Assembly: GCF_014199685.1 (NCBI RefSeq)
Contig: NZ_JACHNZ010000006.1
Span: forward strand, 1 to 64,000
Source of the DNA: Sphingosinicella soli
GTDB taxonomy: Bacteria; Pseudomonadota; Alphaproteobacteria; Sphingomonadales; Sphingomonadaceae
Length of the DNA stretch: 64,000 nucleotides
Direction of reading: 5' to 3'
Positions 55,346 to 63,623 of the stretch are shown here, one piece after another; position 1 is the first letter of the stretch, and each line of letters starts with the position of its first letter. The notes beneath the pieces were generated by a model that was not told the origin of the DNA, made no database searches, and saw nothing but the letters and a program-made list of their open reading frames with translations. The position numbers were made by a program, and so were the translations under genes.

Positions 55346-56686
55346 CTAGAACGCTGCCGTGACCCCGACTTCCCCTGAAACGCGCGTGTAATCATAAAGT
55401 TCTATGGTCGACACGTTCCGTTCACGAGACAGTTTCAATATGGGCGCGAATGAACCTACCCTGAACTTTCTTAACGTCGCTGAAAGGCCGATCTCATAGC
55501 GGTCATCCACGCGGCGCTTCGGATAGAGAAACAGCCTGCGGTCGGCTTCAAGATGCTCGTATTTCGCGCTCAGCACCGAAGTCACCTTGCCCATTTCCAG
55601 AAACAGGTAGGCGCCGATGCCGCCGCTCGCTGTGGAATAGCCGGGATCGCGCGCGGTCTGCCGAAGCCCTGAAACCTGCACGCCGCCGCCGAAGCGGGAT
55701 GTAAAGGCCCGGTCGATCCCGACCGAAAGGCTATAGCGATCCGCATCGCGCAGAGACGAACGCCGATCCTCACTCCGGGTTGCGGCGCCGTCCACCCGCA
55801 TCTGCCCGCGACGGCCCAGCGGATGCTGGACGTTGGCGGACAGGCCGTATGAAAACTCATAGGGCTTGCGCCCGTACCATCGCCAGGCCACCAACCCCGC
55901 AAGACTGATCTTGTCCGTTCCGGAAAGAACCTGCGGCCCGGCCTGAAGAGACGCAGCATAATCGTCGAACTCGCCGTCGCGGTACACCCGCGCCGCGCCT
56001 GAAGCCCGCAGCAGGATGTCGACATGCGGATCGATCGGGGCGCGCGCGTACGCCTGCCCGCGCAGCGACACGCCGAGCCCCGATGTTTCCCGCGCATCCC
56101 TGCTGAGGTCAAAGTCCCCGATCACCGTGCCCAGCGTTTCGGAGCGCGTGGCGCGATTGATGTTGCTGTCGGGCGCAAACGCGACCTCCAGACTGCCGCC
56201 GAAGGGCTTCCGCGCGCCGAGGGCCTGAGCATAGAAACGAACAAGCGGCTCGATTTCAGGCGGTAGCCCGGCAGCCTGCGCCGCCCGCAATTCGCGCTCC
56301 GCGGCGCCGATGTTTCCCATCAACGCCTGTATCCGGGCCAGTTCCACCCGCACCCTTGCCGCGTTGGGCTTTTCATCAAGAATTTCCCGAAGCAGCACGG
56401 CCGCCTCGCGATGCTGCTTCCCGGTCTCTGACAGCATCATCGCGAGACGAAAACGGGCCTCGGTCCGGATTTCGATATCGGGGTTTTTGGCCAAGGCGAG
56501 ATAGGCCGTCCGCGCCGCCTCAATATCGTCTGCGGCCTGCGCCTGCTTGGCGAAATCGAACAGCTGCGCTGCCGAAAGCTCCATCGCTTGCGCCGATCGA
56601 GGCTCGGCATCGCGGGACTGTGCAGAGACGTGAACGGGACATGCCAGGGCAAGCAGCGCACCAAGCCGGAGCAGGGCCTTAAACAT
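55346..56686 (-). CDS. Slam (DUF560) outer-membrane protein, type XI secretion translocon
   Basis: Slam proteins move lipoproteins from the inner leaflet of the outer membrane to the cell surface. In this 446-residue protein a signal peptide (about 1-22) precedes a TPR-rich periplasmic domain (35-145; AARTAYLALAKNPDIEIRT, LARIQALMGNIGAAEREL) and a C-terminal DUF560 barrel from about 160, opening with the family hallmark SLEVAFAPDSNINRA and ending in a terminal Phe, as outer-membrane barrels do. The next gene encodes a lipoprotein of the TbpB type, the expected cargo. I start at the ATG at 56686 because it gives a proper signal peptide; no good ribosome site is visible, and a GTG at 56734 is an alternative. 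Confidence 0.87.
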   Translation of the reverse strand: MFKALLRLGALLALACPVHVSAQSRDAEPRSAQAMELSAAQLFDFAKQAQAADDIEAARTAYLALAKNPDIEIRTEARFRLAMMLSETGKQHREAAVLLREILDEKPNAARVRVELARIQALMGNIGAAERELRAAQAAGLPPEIEPLVRFYAQALGARKPFGGSLEVAFAPDSNINRATRSETLGTVIGDFDLSRDARETSGLGVSLRGQAYARAPIDPHVDILLRASGAARVYRDGEFDDYAASLQAGPQVLSGTDKISLAGLVAWRWYGRKPYEFSYGLSANVQHPLGRRGQMRVDGAATRSEDRRSSLRDADRYSLSVGIDRAFTSRFGGGVQVSGLRQTARDPGYSTASGGIGAYLFLEMGKVTSVLSAKYEHLEADRRLFLYPKRRVDDRYEIGLSATLRKFRVGSFAPILKLSRERNVSTIELYDYTRVSGEVGVTAAF

Positions 56687-56752
56687 GCCGGGCTGCGGCT
56701 GAAGCAAATACTGGAAAATCACGCCACACGTCACCGGCCTTTTCGTATTCCG

Positions 56753-56781
56753 ACGAAACCAGACCGATGGCCTAATGTCAA
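56753..56781 (-). promoter_or_regulatory. possible promoter of the Slam operon
   Basis: On the minus strand a perfect TTGACA (56781-56776) is followed after 17 bases by TTTCGT (56758-56753), a poor -10. It lies 66 bases upstream of the Slam start. I see no Fur-box-like sequence beside it, so iron control is not supported by the DNA. Confidence 0.3.
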
Positions 56782-56845
56782 AACCTGAGCGTTTTATTGA
56801 TGTGTCCGGCAGCCTGGCGGCGGATCAACTTGGGCACAGCGCGCC

Positions 56846-57241
56846 CTACTCCACCACCTCTTCACCGAACCCGTGCAGGCGCCTCGCCCACTGATACCCG
56901 ATCACTGCGCCCTTCACGGGTTGCAGCATCGCCAGCGCCAGCACGGCGGTAAGCGTGATCCAGATCGGGATCTGCCATTCGTAGGGCACGTCGAACGCCG
57001 TATTCACCTCGTACATCGTCGGCACCAGAATGTGGCCGAGCAGCAGGATGACGATGTAGGGCGGGAAATCGTCGGCCTGATGGTGGTGCCAGGCCTCGCC
57101 GCATTTCGGGCAGTGATCGACCGGTTTCAGGAAGCTGCGGAACAGCTTCGCCTCGCCGCAGGCGGGGCATTTTCCCGCCAGCGCGCGCGGCAGGAAGCTC
57201 CGGAAGCTCCGGTTCGTCTCTTCTGCGGTTTCAAGGGTCAT
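56846..57241 (-). CDS. DUF983 membrane protein with zinc-ribbon N terminus
   Basis: This 131-residue inner-membrane protein belongs to DUF983. The N-terminal half has two cysteine pairs, CPACGEAKLF and CPKCGEAW, forming a likely zinc ribbon at about 25-50. Two membrane helices follow, about 60-80 (PPYIVILLLGHILVPTMY) and 90-110. The function is not known; some relatives lie near cytochrome oxidase genes, which is not the case here. The ATG overlaps the def stop by one base (TGATG), so it is coupled to peptide deformylase. Confidence 0.9.
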   Translation of the reverse strand: MTLETAEETNRSFRSFLPRALAGKCPACGEAKLFRSFLKPVDHCPKCGEAWHHHQADDFPPYIVILLLGHILVPTMYEVNTAFDVPYEWQIPIWITLTAVLALAMLQPVKGAVIGYQWARRLHGFGEEVVE

Positions 57242-57786
57242 CAGGCGGCCTTCGCACCCTTGCGGATCTTCGCCAGCTTTTTCAGCAGCATGTCGCGCTT
57301 CAGCTTCGAAAGATGGTCCACGAAGAGGATGCCTTCCAGATGGTCCATCTCGTGCTGCAGGCAGGTGGCGAGCAGGCCGTCGATTTCCTCATCATGCGCC
57401 TTGCCATCGTAATCGAGCCATGTCGCGCGGATGCGCGCGGGCCGGTCCACGTCGGCATATTGCTCGGGCACGGAGAGGCAGCCCTCGTTGTAGGTCACCA
57501 GTTCCTCGGATTCCCAGGTGATTTCAGGGTTCACGAAATAGAGCGGATTCTTAACGCGGTTCGCGGGCGTGTCTTCCGCGCCCTCGGCGGGTTCCTGCAG
57601 GTCGATCACCAGCACGCGCTTCGCCACGCCCACCTGAATGGCGGCAAGGCCGATGCCGGGCGCGTCGTACATCGTTTCCAGCATATCGTCCATCAGGCGG
57701 CGCAGGTCGTCATCGACGCGCTCCACGGGTTCGGAGAGCTGCCGCAGCCGGGCGTCCGGCGCCTCGAGAATGGGTAGAATAGCCAT
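57241..57786 (-). CDS. def: peptide deformylase
   Basis: Peptide deformylase removes the formyl group from nascent protein N termini, an essential step. The 181-residue protein carries all three signature motifs: GIGLAAIQ (44-51), EGCLSVP with the metal ligand Cys103, and QHEMDHLEG with His145, Glu146 and His149. It is a type 1 enzyme. The usual partner fmt is not adjacent; DUF983 follows instead and overlaps its stop. Upstream lies a 120-base gap shared with the patatin gene end, which must contain the promoter. Confidence 0.97.
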   Translation of the reverse strand: MAILPILEAPDARLRQLSEPVERVDDDLRRLMDDMLETMYDAPGIGLAAIQVGVAKRVLVIDLQEPAEGAEDTPANRVKNPLYFVNPEITWESEELVTYNEGCLSVPEQYADVDRPARIRATWLDYDGKAHDEEIDGLLATCLQHEMDHLEGILFVDHLSKLKRDMLLKKLAKIRKGAKAA

Positions 57787-57906
57787 GCCGGATAGCTAGG
57801 TATGCGCGCGCGTCCGGTCAAGATGCCGGAGTGTCACACGGTGATGCATGCCTCGACCCTCGCCTGTCCGGCCGTGTCTGCAAGGTACAAAGGCCCAACC
57901 TCAGCG

Positions 57907-58893
57907 CTAGGTAAAAATCCCCCGAAGATCGAGCGTCGCCTTCTTCCCCACCGCCCCGTAGTTCGCCTTCAGCCACTGATCCGCCTTCACGCGGCCGAGA
58001 TCGCGCAGTGCGGTGAGGAACGGCCAGTCGGCGTTCACCTTTGTGGCGGGGGGATAGGCGGCAAGCTCCTCGCCGCCGTCGACGCGGTGCATCAGGATCT
58101 TGCGATACCGCTTCCCCGCGACGATCTGCCCCTCCTCGATCAGCCGGTCGACGAACTCGACGGCGCGCAGTTCGCGCAGCAGCGAACCGTTGAAGGCGAT
58201 TTCATCGATGCGATTGTCGATATCCTCGACGCTTGTGGGCGTCTGGCGCCGCTCGATCGGGCTGACCTGCACGAGCAGTATGTCTTCCGGCCCCGGATGG
58301 TAGAACAACGGGAACAGTGCCGGATTGCCCATATAGCCGCCGTCCCAATACGGCTCGCCGTCGATCTCCACGGCTTGAAACAGTTGCGGCAGGCAGGCCG
58401 ACGCGGCGAGCACGTCCGCCGTCACCTCCGGGCCGGTGAACACGCGCACCTTGCCGGTAAACACATTGGTCGCCGCGATGAACAGCGTCAGCGCCTTGCA
58501 GCTTCCGATCTTTTCGAAATCGAAGGACTCCGCGACGATGTCGCGCAGCGGGTTGAAACCGGCCGGGTTGAATTGATACGGGCTCATCGCGCGCATCACG
58601 TTACTCGTCCACGCGTTCCACCACGTCTCCCACGGCGTATCGCGCACGGGAACGAACATCGCCGCATCGGACACGCGCTTCCAGAACTGATCGAGACACT
58701 CGCGCGCGCCCTCGCGCCCGCCGCTCACCCAGCCCTGCGCAAGCGCGGCAGCATTCATCGCCCCCGCACTGGTGCCCGATATGGCGGAAAGTTCGATGCG
58801 CTTGTCTTCAAGCAGCCGATCGAGCACGCCCCACGTAAAAGCGCCGTGGCTACCGCCGCCCTGAAGCGCAAGATTGATTGTTTTCGTCGCCAT
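57907..58893 (-). CDS. patatin-like phospholipase family protein
   Basis: This 328-residue hydrolase has the patatin fold with the glycine-rich oxyanion loop LQGGGSHGAFTWGVL (10-24), the nucleophile Ser42 in GTSAG and Asp184 in the DGG motif (YWDGGYMGNPAL), making the Ser-Asp dyad. No signal peptide is visible, so it acts in the cytoplasm or on the inner membrane face. In related bacteria such genes occur near polyhydroxybutyrate genes, but none is present here. It follows hemA by 43 bases on the same strand, without a clear ribosome site before its ATG, so they may share a transcript. Confidence 0.92.
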   Translation of the reverse strand: MATKTINLALQGGGSHGAFTWGVLDRLLEDKRIELSAISGTSAGAMNAAALAQGWVSGGREGARECLDQFWKRVSDAAMFVPVRDTPWETWWNAWTSNVMRAMSPYQFNPAGFNPLRDIVAESFDFEKIGSCKALTLFIAATNVFTGKVRVFTGPEVTADVLAASACLPQLFQAVEIDGEPYWDGGYMGNPALFPLFYHPGPEDILLVQVSPIERRQTPTSVEDIDNRIDEIAFNGSLLRELRAVEFVDRLIEEGQIVAGKRYRKILMHRVDGGEELAAYPPATKVNADWPFLTALRDLGRVKADQWLKANYGAVGKKATLDLRGIFT

Positions 58894-58936
58894 GACGGGA
58901 GCTTAGCGTGCGCCCCGGCCCTTGCCTATGCGCCGT

Positions 58937-60151
58937 TCAGGCTGCGAGGCGCATTTCCAGACGGTCCCAGATTTCCGCGAGCGCGCGGACGAGGTCGTCC
59001 ATCATCGCCTCGCTGTGGGTGGGACCGGGGGTGAAGCGCAGCCGCTCCGTGCCGCGCGGCACGGTGGGGTAGTTGATCGGCTGCACGTAGACGCCGTATT
59101 CGATCAGCAGGATGTCGCTGATCTTCTTGCACTTCGCGGGGTCGCCGATGAGCAGCGGCACGATGTGCGTGGTCGACGGCATCACGGGCAGGCCTGCGTC
59201 GCCCATTTTCGTCTTCAGCATTTCGGCGGCGGCCTGCTGGCCTTCGCGCTCGACGGAGGACGATTTCAGGTGCCGCACGCTTGCGAGCGCGCCTGCGACG
59301 AGGACCGGCGCAAGGCTGGTCGTGAAGATGAAGCCGGGCGCGTAGCTGCGGATCACGTCGGTCAGCGTTTTCGATGCGGCGATGTAGCCGCCCATGATGC
59401 CGAATGCCTTGGCGAGCGTGCCTTCGATGATGGTGAGGCGGTGCGCGACGCCGTCGCGTTCTGAAATGCCGCCGCCGTGGTCGCCGTACATGCCGACCGC
59501 GTGGACTTCATCGAGGTAGGTGAGCGCGTTGTACTTGTCGGCGAGGTCGCAGATTTCCGCGATCGGGGCGACGTCGCCGTCCATCGAGTAGACGCTTTCG
59601 AACGCGATCAGCTTCGCAGCGTCGGCGGGCGCCTCGGCAAGCAGTTCTTCGAGGTGTTCGAGGTCGTTGTGGCGGAACACGCGCTTTTCGCAGCCCGCGC
59701 CGCGAATGCCCGCGATCATAGAGGCGTGGTTCAGCTCGTCTGAAAACACGATGCAGCCGGGCAGCAGCTTGCCGAGCGTGGAGAGCGTCGCCTCGTTCGA
59801 GATATAGCCCGAGGTGAAGAGCAGCGCGGCTTCCTTGTCGTGAAGCTCCGCCAGCTCGTTCTCGAGTTCCAGGTGATAGTGCGTGTTGCCGCCGATGTTG
59901 CGCGTGCCGCCGGAGCCCGCGCCGACATCACGCAGCGTTTCTTCCATCGCGGCGATAACGCTCGGGTTCTGGCCCATGCCCAGATAATCGTTGGAGCACC
60001 ACACGGTGATCGGGCGTGCGCCGTTGTGACCGGCGAAGCAGCGCGCGTTCGGGTAGTTGCCGCGATTGCGCAGAATGTCGATGAAAACGCGGTAGCGGCC
60101 CTCGGCATGAAGCCGATCGATCGCGTCCTGAAAAATACGGTTATAGTCCAC
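58937..60151 (-). CDS. hemA: 5-aminolevulinate synthase
   Basis: ALAS condenses glycine with succinyl-CoA to 5-aminolevulinate, the first step of tetrapyrrole synthesis by the C4 route that is typical of alphaproteobacteria. The 404-residue PLP enzyme has Lys248 in [24 protein letters not shown] near residue 51, [13 protein letters not shown] near 78 and the aspartate in [12 protein letters not shown]. Start: GTG at 60151 ([11 protein letters not shown]), supported by the conserved N terminus; a Shine-Dalgarno is weak. An unusual perfect inverted repeat lies about 90-105 bases upstream and may be an operator. Confidence 0.96.
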   Translation of the reverse strand: MDYNRIFQDAIDRLHAEGRYRVFIDILRNRGNYPNARCFAGHNGARPITVWCSNDYLGMGQNPSVIAAMEETLRDVGAGSGGTRNIGGNTHYHLELENELAELHDKEAALLFTSGYISNEATLSTLGKLLPGCIVFSDELNHASMIAGIRGAGCEKRVFRHNDLEHLEELLAEAPADAAKLIAFESVYSMDGDVAPIAEICDLADKYNALTYLDEVHAVGMYGDHGGGISERDGVAHRLTIIEGTLAKAFGIMGGYIAASKTLTDVIRSYAPGFIFTTSLAPVLVAGALASVRHLKSSSVEREGQQAAAEMLKTKMGDAGLPVMPSTTHIVPLLIGDPAKCKKISDILLIEYGVYVQPINYPTVPRGTERLRFTPGPTHSEAMMDDLVRALAEIWDRLEMRLAA

Positions 60152-60238
60152 GCGCTCTAACCCGTTCTGCCCGCCGTTTTGACCGCTTTACATCGGAGGT
60201 GGCGTGTCCGTCACCCCACTTTATGTCGCAGGCATCTC

Positions 60239-60255
60239 TTGCGATTTATTCGCAA
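60239..60255. promoter_or_regulatory. inverted repeat TTGCGA-N5-TCGCAA upstream of hemA
   Basis: The perfect 6-bp arms at 60239-60244 and 60250-60255 with the spacer tttat lie about 88-104 bases upstream of hemA and just past the stop of the toroid gene at 60278. The spacing does not match the FNR (TTGAT-N4-ATCAA) or FixK boxes. It could be the operator of another regulator or part of a terminator for the upstream gene. Confidence 0.4.
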
Positions 60256-60277
60256 CTTTGTGAGGGGCTGGAATGAC

Positions 60278-61420
60278 TTAGAGCGACTTCTCGACACGAA
60301 AACTGTCAATGGCGAATTTCGCCGCCCAGTTGAGGTACGCCCACTGGCCGTACTCGCCGTCGATGGGGAACGAACCGCGCACGCCGCCGACGAGATCAGG
60401 GTCGCCTTCAAGCGCGATGGTGCGGCGCACGAAGGCGTTGAGCCCCCTCCCCGCCGTCACGAAGGCTTCGCCGCCGCCGAGCGGAGCCAGATAGAACAGG
60501 CTTTCGGCGATCTGCACATTGCCGGTGAGACACGACCAATCGACCGCCGCCGACCAGTCCGACCGCAAACGCCCCGGAAGCGCGCCGTCGCCGCGCAGCG
60601 CGCCGAGAAGGCCGTGCGCCATCTTCAGCGCCGCGTCCAGATAGCGCGGCTCGCCCGAAAGCCGGTGCGCCTCGACGACGCCGCGCAGGTAGTAGCCGAG
60701 CGTGTGCGTGAGCGGCTTGTCCTTGTGCTGCAGGCAGCAATCATCGACCCAGCCGTTTGCCTGCATCTTGCCGAGCGCCCAATCGACCTGCCGCAGCCCC
60801 GCCGCGCCGTAGCCTTCGCCCGGCGCGGTGCGCTCAGCTTCGAACAGGCCCCACGACACATGCGTTTCATAGGCCTTCTCGCCCGCGTGCGTGAACGGCG
60901 ACGGGTGCGAGCGCCAGCAGCCGTCCGGGTCGAGCGAATCCCGCAGGAAACGCGCGGCGCCGTGCATGGCTTCAAGGTATTTCGCATCGCCGAGCACGCG
61001 CGCGCCGATGGCGAGGCCGATCAGAATCTGGCCGGTGTTGAAGGTCACGGCCTGCACCGGCACGGCGTCGATCTTGCCGCCCTGGAAGCCGCCGTCTTCA
61101 AGCTGGATCGCGCAGAGCCAGTCGAGCATGCGCCGCGCGCGGGCTTCCTCGCCCAGCGTCAGCAGCGTCGGGATGATGTAGCCGGTCGTTTCGGGGTAGC
61201 TCGTCGCCCACCCTTTCGCGACGTGATAGTCCCGCGCGACGCCGCCGTCGGCGGTCGCCGAAAAGTCCTGCGCGCGGCCGAGCCACGCCGTGCAGGCTGC
61301 GACAGCCGCATCGATGCCGGGATCGGCGAACGGCAGGCCCGCCGCGTCGCGCTTCTTCGCCGCGCGCTCGGCGGGGGCAAGCTGGAAGTCGTTGTAGAGC
61401 GATTTCAAGGTATTGAGCAT
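60278..61420 (-). CDS. alpha/alpha-toroid (prenyltransferase/terpene cyclase-like fold) protein
   Basis: This 380-residue cytoplasmic protein is made of repeated helical hairpins with motifs such as LCAIQLEDGGFQGG, CWRSHPSPFTHAGEKAYETH, GWVDDCCLQHKD and SCLTGNVQIAESLFYLA. These are typical of six-barrelled toroid proteins (terpenoid cyclase, prenyltransferase and glycosidase-like folds). There is no DXDD cyclase motif, so a cyclase role is unlikely; a sugar epimerase or glycosidase-like role is more plausible. The start is the ATG at 61420 (a GTG lies two codons upstream). It follows the ATP-grasp gene by 31 bases and is probably in the same operon. Confidence 0.7.
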   Translation of the reverse strand: MLNTLKSLYNDFQLAPAERAAKKRDAAGLPFADPGIDAAVAACTAWLGRAQDFSATADGGVARDYHVAKGWATSYPETTGYIIPTLLTLGEEARARRMLDWLCAIQLEDGGFQGGKIDAVPVQAVTFNTGQILIGLAIGARVLGDAKYLEAMHGAARFLRDSLDPDGCWRSHPSPFTHAGEKAYETHVSWGLFEAERTAPGEGYGAAGLRQVDWALGKMQANGWVDDCCLQHKDKPLTHTLGYYLRGVVEAHRLSGEPRYLDAALKMAHGLLGALRGDGALPGRLRSDWSAAVDWSCLTGNVQIAESLFYLAPLGGGEAFVTAGRGLNAFVRRTIALEGDPDLVGGVRGSFPIDGEYGQWAYLNWAAKFAIDSFRVEKSL

Positions 61421-61451
61421 GGCCACTGCCTAAAGCGAGTCGGTTAAGGTT

Positions 61452-62579
61452 TCATCGCCGCCCGGCGAGGCCGAGCTTGCGCGCGATACGGCTGCGGCCG
61501 AGCGCGAGCCATGGGCCGGGATCGTCGCTACGCCAGATCGCATCGACAGCGCGCCAGCCGGCCCCGGATCGGGGCACAACCGCGCCGGAGGCAACCGCGC
61601 CCGGATCGCGCCAGCCGTGGCGGTGAACCGGCTGCGCGGCAGGCAGCGGACGCCGCATCTGGTCCGCGTACTGGACGGCGGGAAGGTTGATGCCGTTCAG
61701 CGTCGCCAGCTCGGACTGGTAATCCGTGCGGCACGCGGTGGGCTCGATCATGGAGAATGCGCCCGTCTGCGCATGACGTTTGAACTCCAGGCTGCCCATG
61801 CCCTGAAACCGCGCCGCCGCGAAAAACGCCTGCGTATCCGCGGCAAGGCGCGCGTGCGCTTCGGGCGCGGGCGCGCAGCCTGCAGTGCCGCCGACACGCG
61901 GCGGCCAACTCGCGGTCTTGTAGCCGGTGTAAGCGGCAAGCATGTCGCCGTTCGCGCCGAAATAGGCGAGGCAGAAGAAAACGCTGCCGTCGTCACCCGG
62001 CACGTATTCCTGCGCCACGAGTTCCCCCGCCGCGGCGAGCATGTCGGGGATCATAGGCGCTGCGGCGTCCGCGCTTTCGAACACATAGGCCTTCTTGAAG
62101 CGCGCCTGATACGCTGCGACATGTTCGCTCGGCTTCACGATCAGCGGCGGCGTCAGCGTTTGCAGAAGCGGCAGGTCATCGGCGCTGCGCAGCGTCACCG
62201 TGCGGGGAACCGCAAGCCCGGCCTGCAGCGCGATCGGCATGAACCGATCCTTGTTGACCATCGCCTCGACGATATCGCGGTCCGGCATGGCGATCCGGTA
62301 GCCGGGAATCCGGTCCCGGTTCACCGCAACGGTCGCAACGCTGTCCTCGCGGGTGAGGAACAGCACGGGATCGTGATCGCGCGTGGCGCGGTAAGCCGCA
62401 AGCGCGTCGACCAGCCCTTCGCCGGCAAGCGGGGCCTTTGTCTTCGTCGCGTGCCGCGTCGCTGAAAACGGCCCCATCGCGTCGTCGAAGGCATGCACGC
62501 GGATGCCCGCCGCCGCCAGCGACCGCACGACGCCGAGGCCGTTCAGGCCAAGGCCGACGACAAGCGCGCTGCCGCTCAA
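61452..62579 (-). CDS. ATP-grasp enzyme, carboxylate-amine/thiol ligase-like
   Basis: This 375-residue protein has a Rossmann-like N-terminal part (LVVGLGLNGLGVVRSLAAAG) and an ATP-grasp core: MVNKDRFMPIALQAGLAVPRT at about 108-128, LIVKPSEHVAAY, ELVAQEYVPGDDG with the glutamate of the ATP site, and FSMIEPTACRTDYQSELA for the metal ligands. The consensus E-x-N-P of the last motif is changed to E-P-T. The substrate is unknown; this subgroup often occurs in cell-surface glycan or natural-product loci. The TTG start overlaps the stop of the upstream hydratase-like gene by four bases (TTGA). Confidence 0.75.
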   Translation of the reverse strand: MSGSALVVGLGLNGLGVVRSLAAAGIRVHAFDDAMGPFSATRHATKTKAPLAGEGLVDALAAYRATRDHDPVLFLTREDSVATVAVNRDRIPGYRIAMPDRDIVEAMVNKDRFMPIALQAGLAVPRTVTLRSADDLPLLQTLTPPLIVKPSEHVAAYQARFKKAYVFESADAAAPMIPDMLAAAGELVAQEYVPGDDGSVFFCLAYFGANGDMLAAYTGYKTASWPPRVGGTAGCAPAPEAHARLAADTQAFFAAARFQGMGSLEFKRHAQTGAFSMIEPTACRTDYQSELATLNGINLPAVQYADQMRRPLPAAQPVHRHGWRDPGAVASGAVVPRSGAGWRAVDAIWRSDDPGPWLALGRSRIARKLGLAGRR

Positions 62580-63604
62580 AAGCTGAGGTCTCCCCAGGGC
62601 GGGGGCACGAAATAGCCGTCCACCATTTCATCCGTCACATCGCGCAGCGCGGCCGGGCGCCAGCGCGGCGACTTGTCCTTGTCGATCAGCTGCGCGCGAA
62701 TGCCTTCGAAGAAATCGTGGCCGGACTTGATCGCGGAAACCACGCGGTATTCGCGGCGCAGACACCCGGCGAGGTCGTCGCGCTTCGCCTCGCGAAGCGC
62801 GCGGAGGCTGATCTTCATGCTCGTCGGCGACATCTTCATCAACGTGTCGCGCTGCGCAACGGCCCAGTCGCCGCCGAGCGAAAGCGATTCCATCATCGCC
62901 TCGACGGTATCGAACGCGAAATGCCGGTCGATCTCGTCGCGAACCTCGGCAAGCGGCGCAGGCCCCGCGTCTGAATGGAAGGCGTTCAGTGTCGCCGCCA
63001 CGTCGCCGCCCTCGGCGAGCGCGTCGGTAAGCGCCTCGATCCGTTCGCTTGCAGTGTGGTGCGTGCCGTAGCCTGCGTACATGCAATCCGCCGCTTTCAG
63101 CCGCGCGCCGGTAAGGCCCAGATAGGTGCCGATTTCACCCGGCATCTGCGCAAGAGCGTGCGTTCCGCCGACATCGGGAATAAGGCCGATGCCGGTTTCG
63201 GGCATGGCGAACAGCGTCTTTTCGGTAACGACGCGGTACGGCGCGTGGACGGAGACGCCGACGCCGCCGCCCATGCTGAACCCGTCGACGAGCGCCACAT
63301 AGGGCTTGGGAAACGTGCCGATGGCGAGGTTCATGCGGTATTCGTCCGCGAAGAAGCCTTCCCAGTCGGGCGTGCCTTCCTTGCCCGCATGGTAGAGGCC
63401 CACGACATCGCCGCCCGCGCAGAACGCCTTCTCGCCCGCGCCGCGAATGATCACCACCGAAACGTCGTCGTCCTTGGCCCACGCATCGAGCTGGCCGTGC
63501 AGCGCGAGGCACATCTCGCGGTTGAGCGCATTCAGCGCCTGCGGGCGATTCAGTGTCATCAGCCCGGCGCGACCGCGCTTTTCGAACACGATGTCGTCAG
63601 TCAT
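62576..63604 (-). CDS. 3-hydroxyisobutyryl-CoA hydrolase / enoyl-CoA hydratase family
   Basis: This 342-residue crotonase-fold protein has the two oxyanion strands KAFCAGGDVVGLYH (60s) and DGFSMGGGVGVSVHAPYRV (110-125), and the ETGIGLIPDVGGT glutamate-bearing loop. The size above 330 residues and the C-terminal R-D-x-x-x-G-x-R-A-x-x-x-D-K-D pattern (FFEGIRAQLIDKDKSPRW) are typical of 3-hydroxyisobutyryl-CoA hydrolase, which removes CoA in valine breakdown. It is coupled to the ATP-grasp gene through an overlap, and the thioesterase gene precedes it by 19 bases. ATG at 63604 with GAAGGGA upstream. Confidence 0.9.
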   Translation of the reverse strand: MTDDIVFEKRGRAGLMTLNRPQALNALNREMCLALHGQLDAWAKDDDVSVVIIRGAGEKAFCAGGDVVGLYHAGKEGTPDWEGFFADEYRMNLAIGTFPKPYVALVDGFSMGGGVGVSVHAPYRVVTEKTLFAMPETGIGLIPDVGGTHALAQMPGEIGTYLGLTGARLKAADCMYAGYGTHHTASERIEALTDALAEGGDVAATLNAFHSDAGPAPLAEVRDEIDRHFAFDTVEAMMESLSLGGDWAVAQRDTLMKMSPTSMKISLRALREAKRDDLAGCLRREYRVVSAIKSGHDFFEGIRAQLIDKDKSPRWRPAALRDVTDEMVDGYFVPPPWGDLSF

Positions 63605-63623
63605 CCGGATCCCTTCACGTCGT

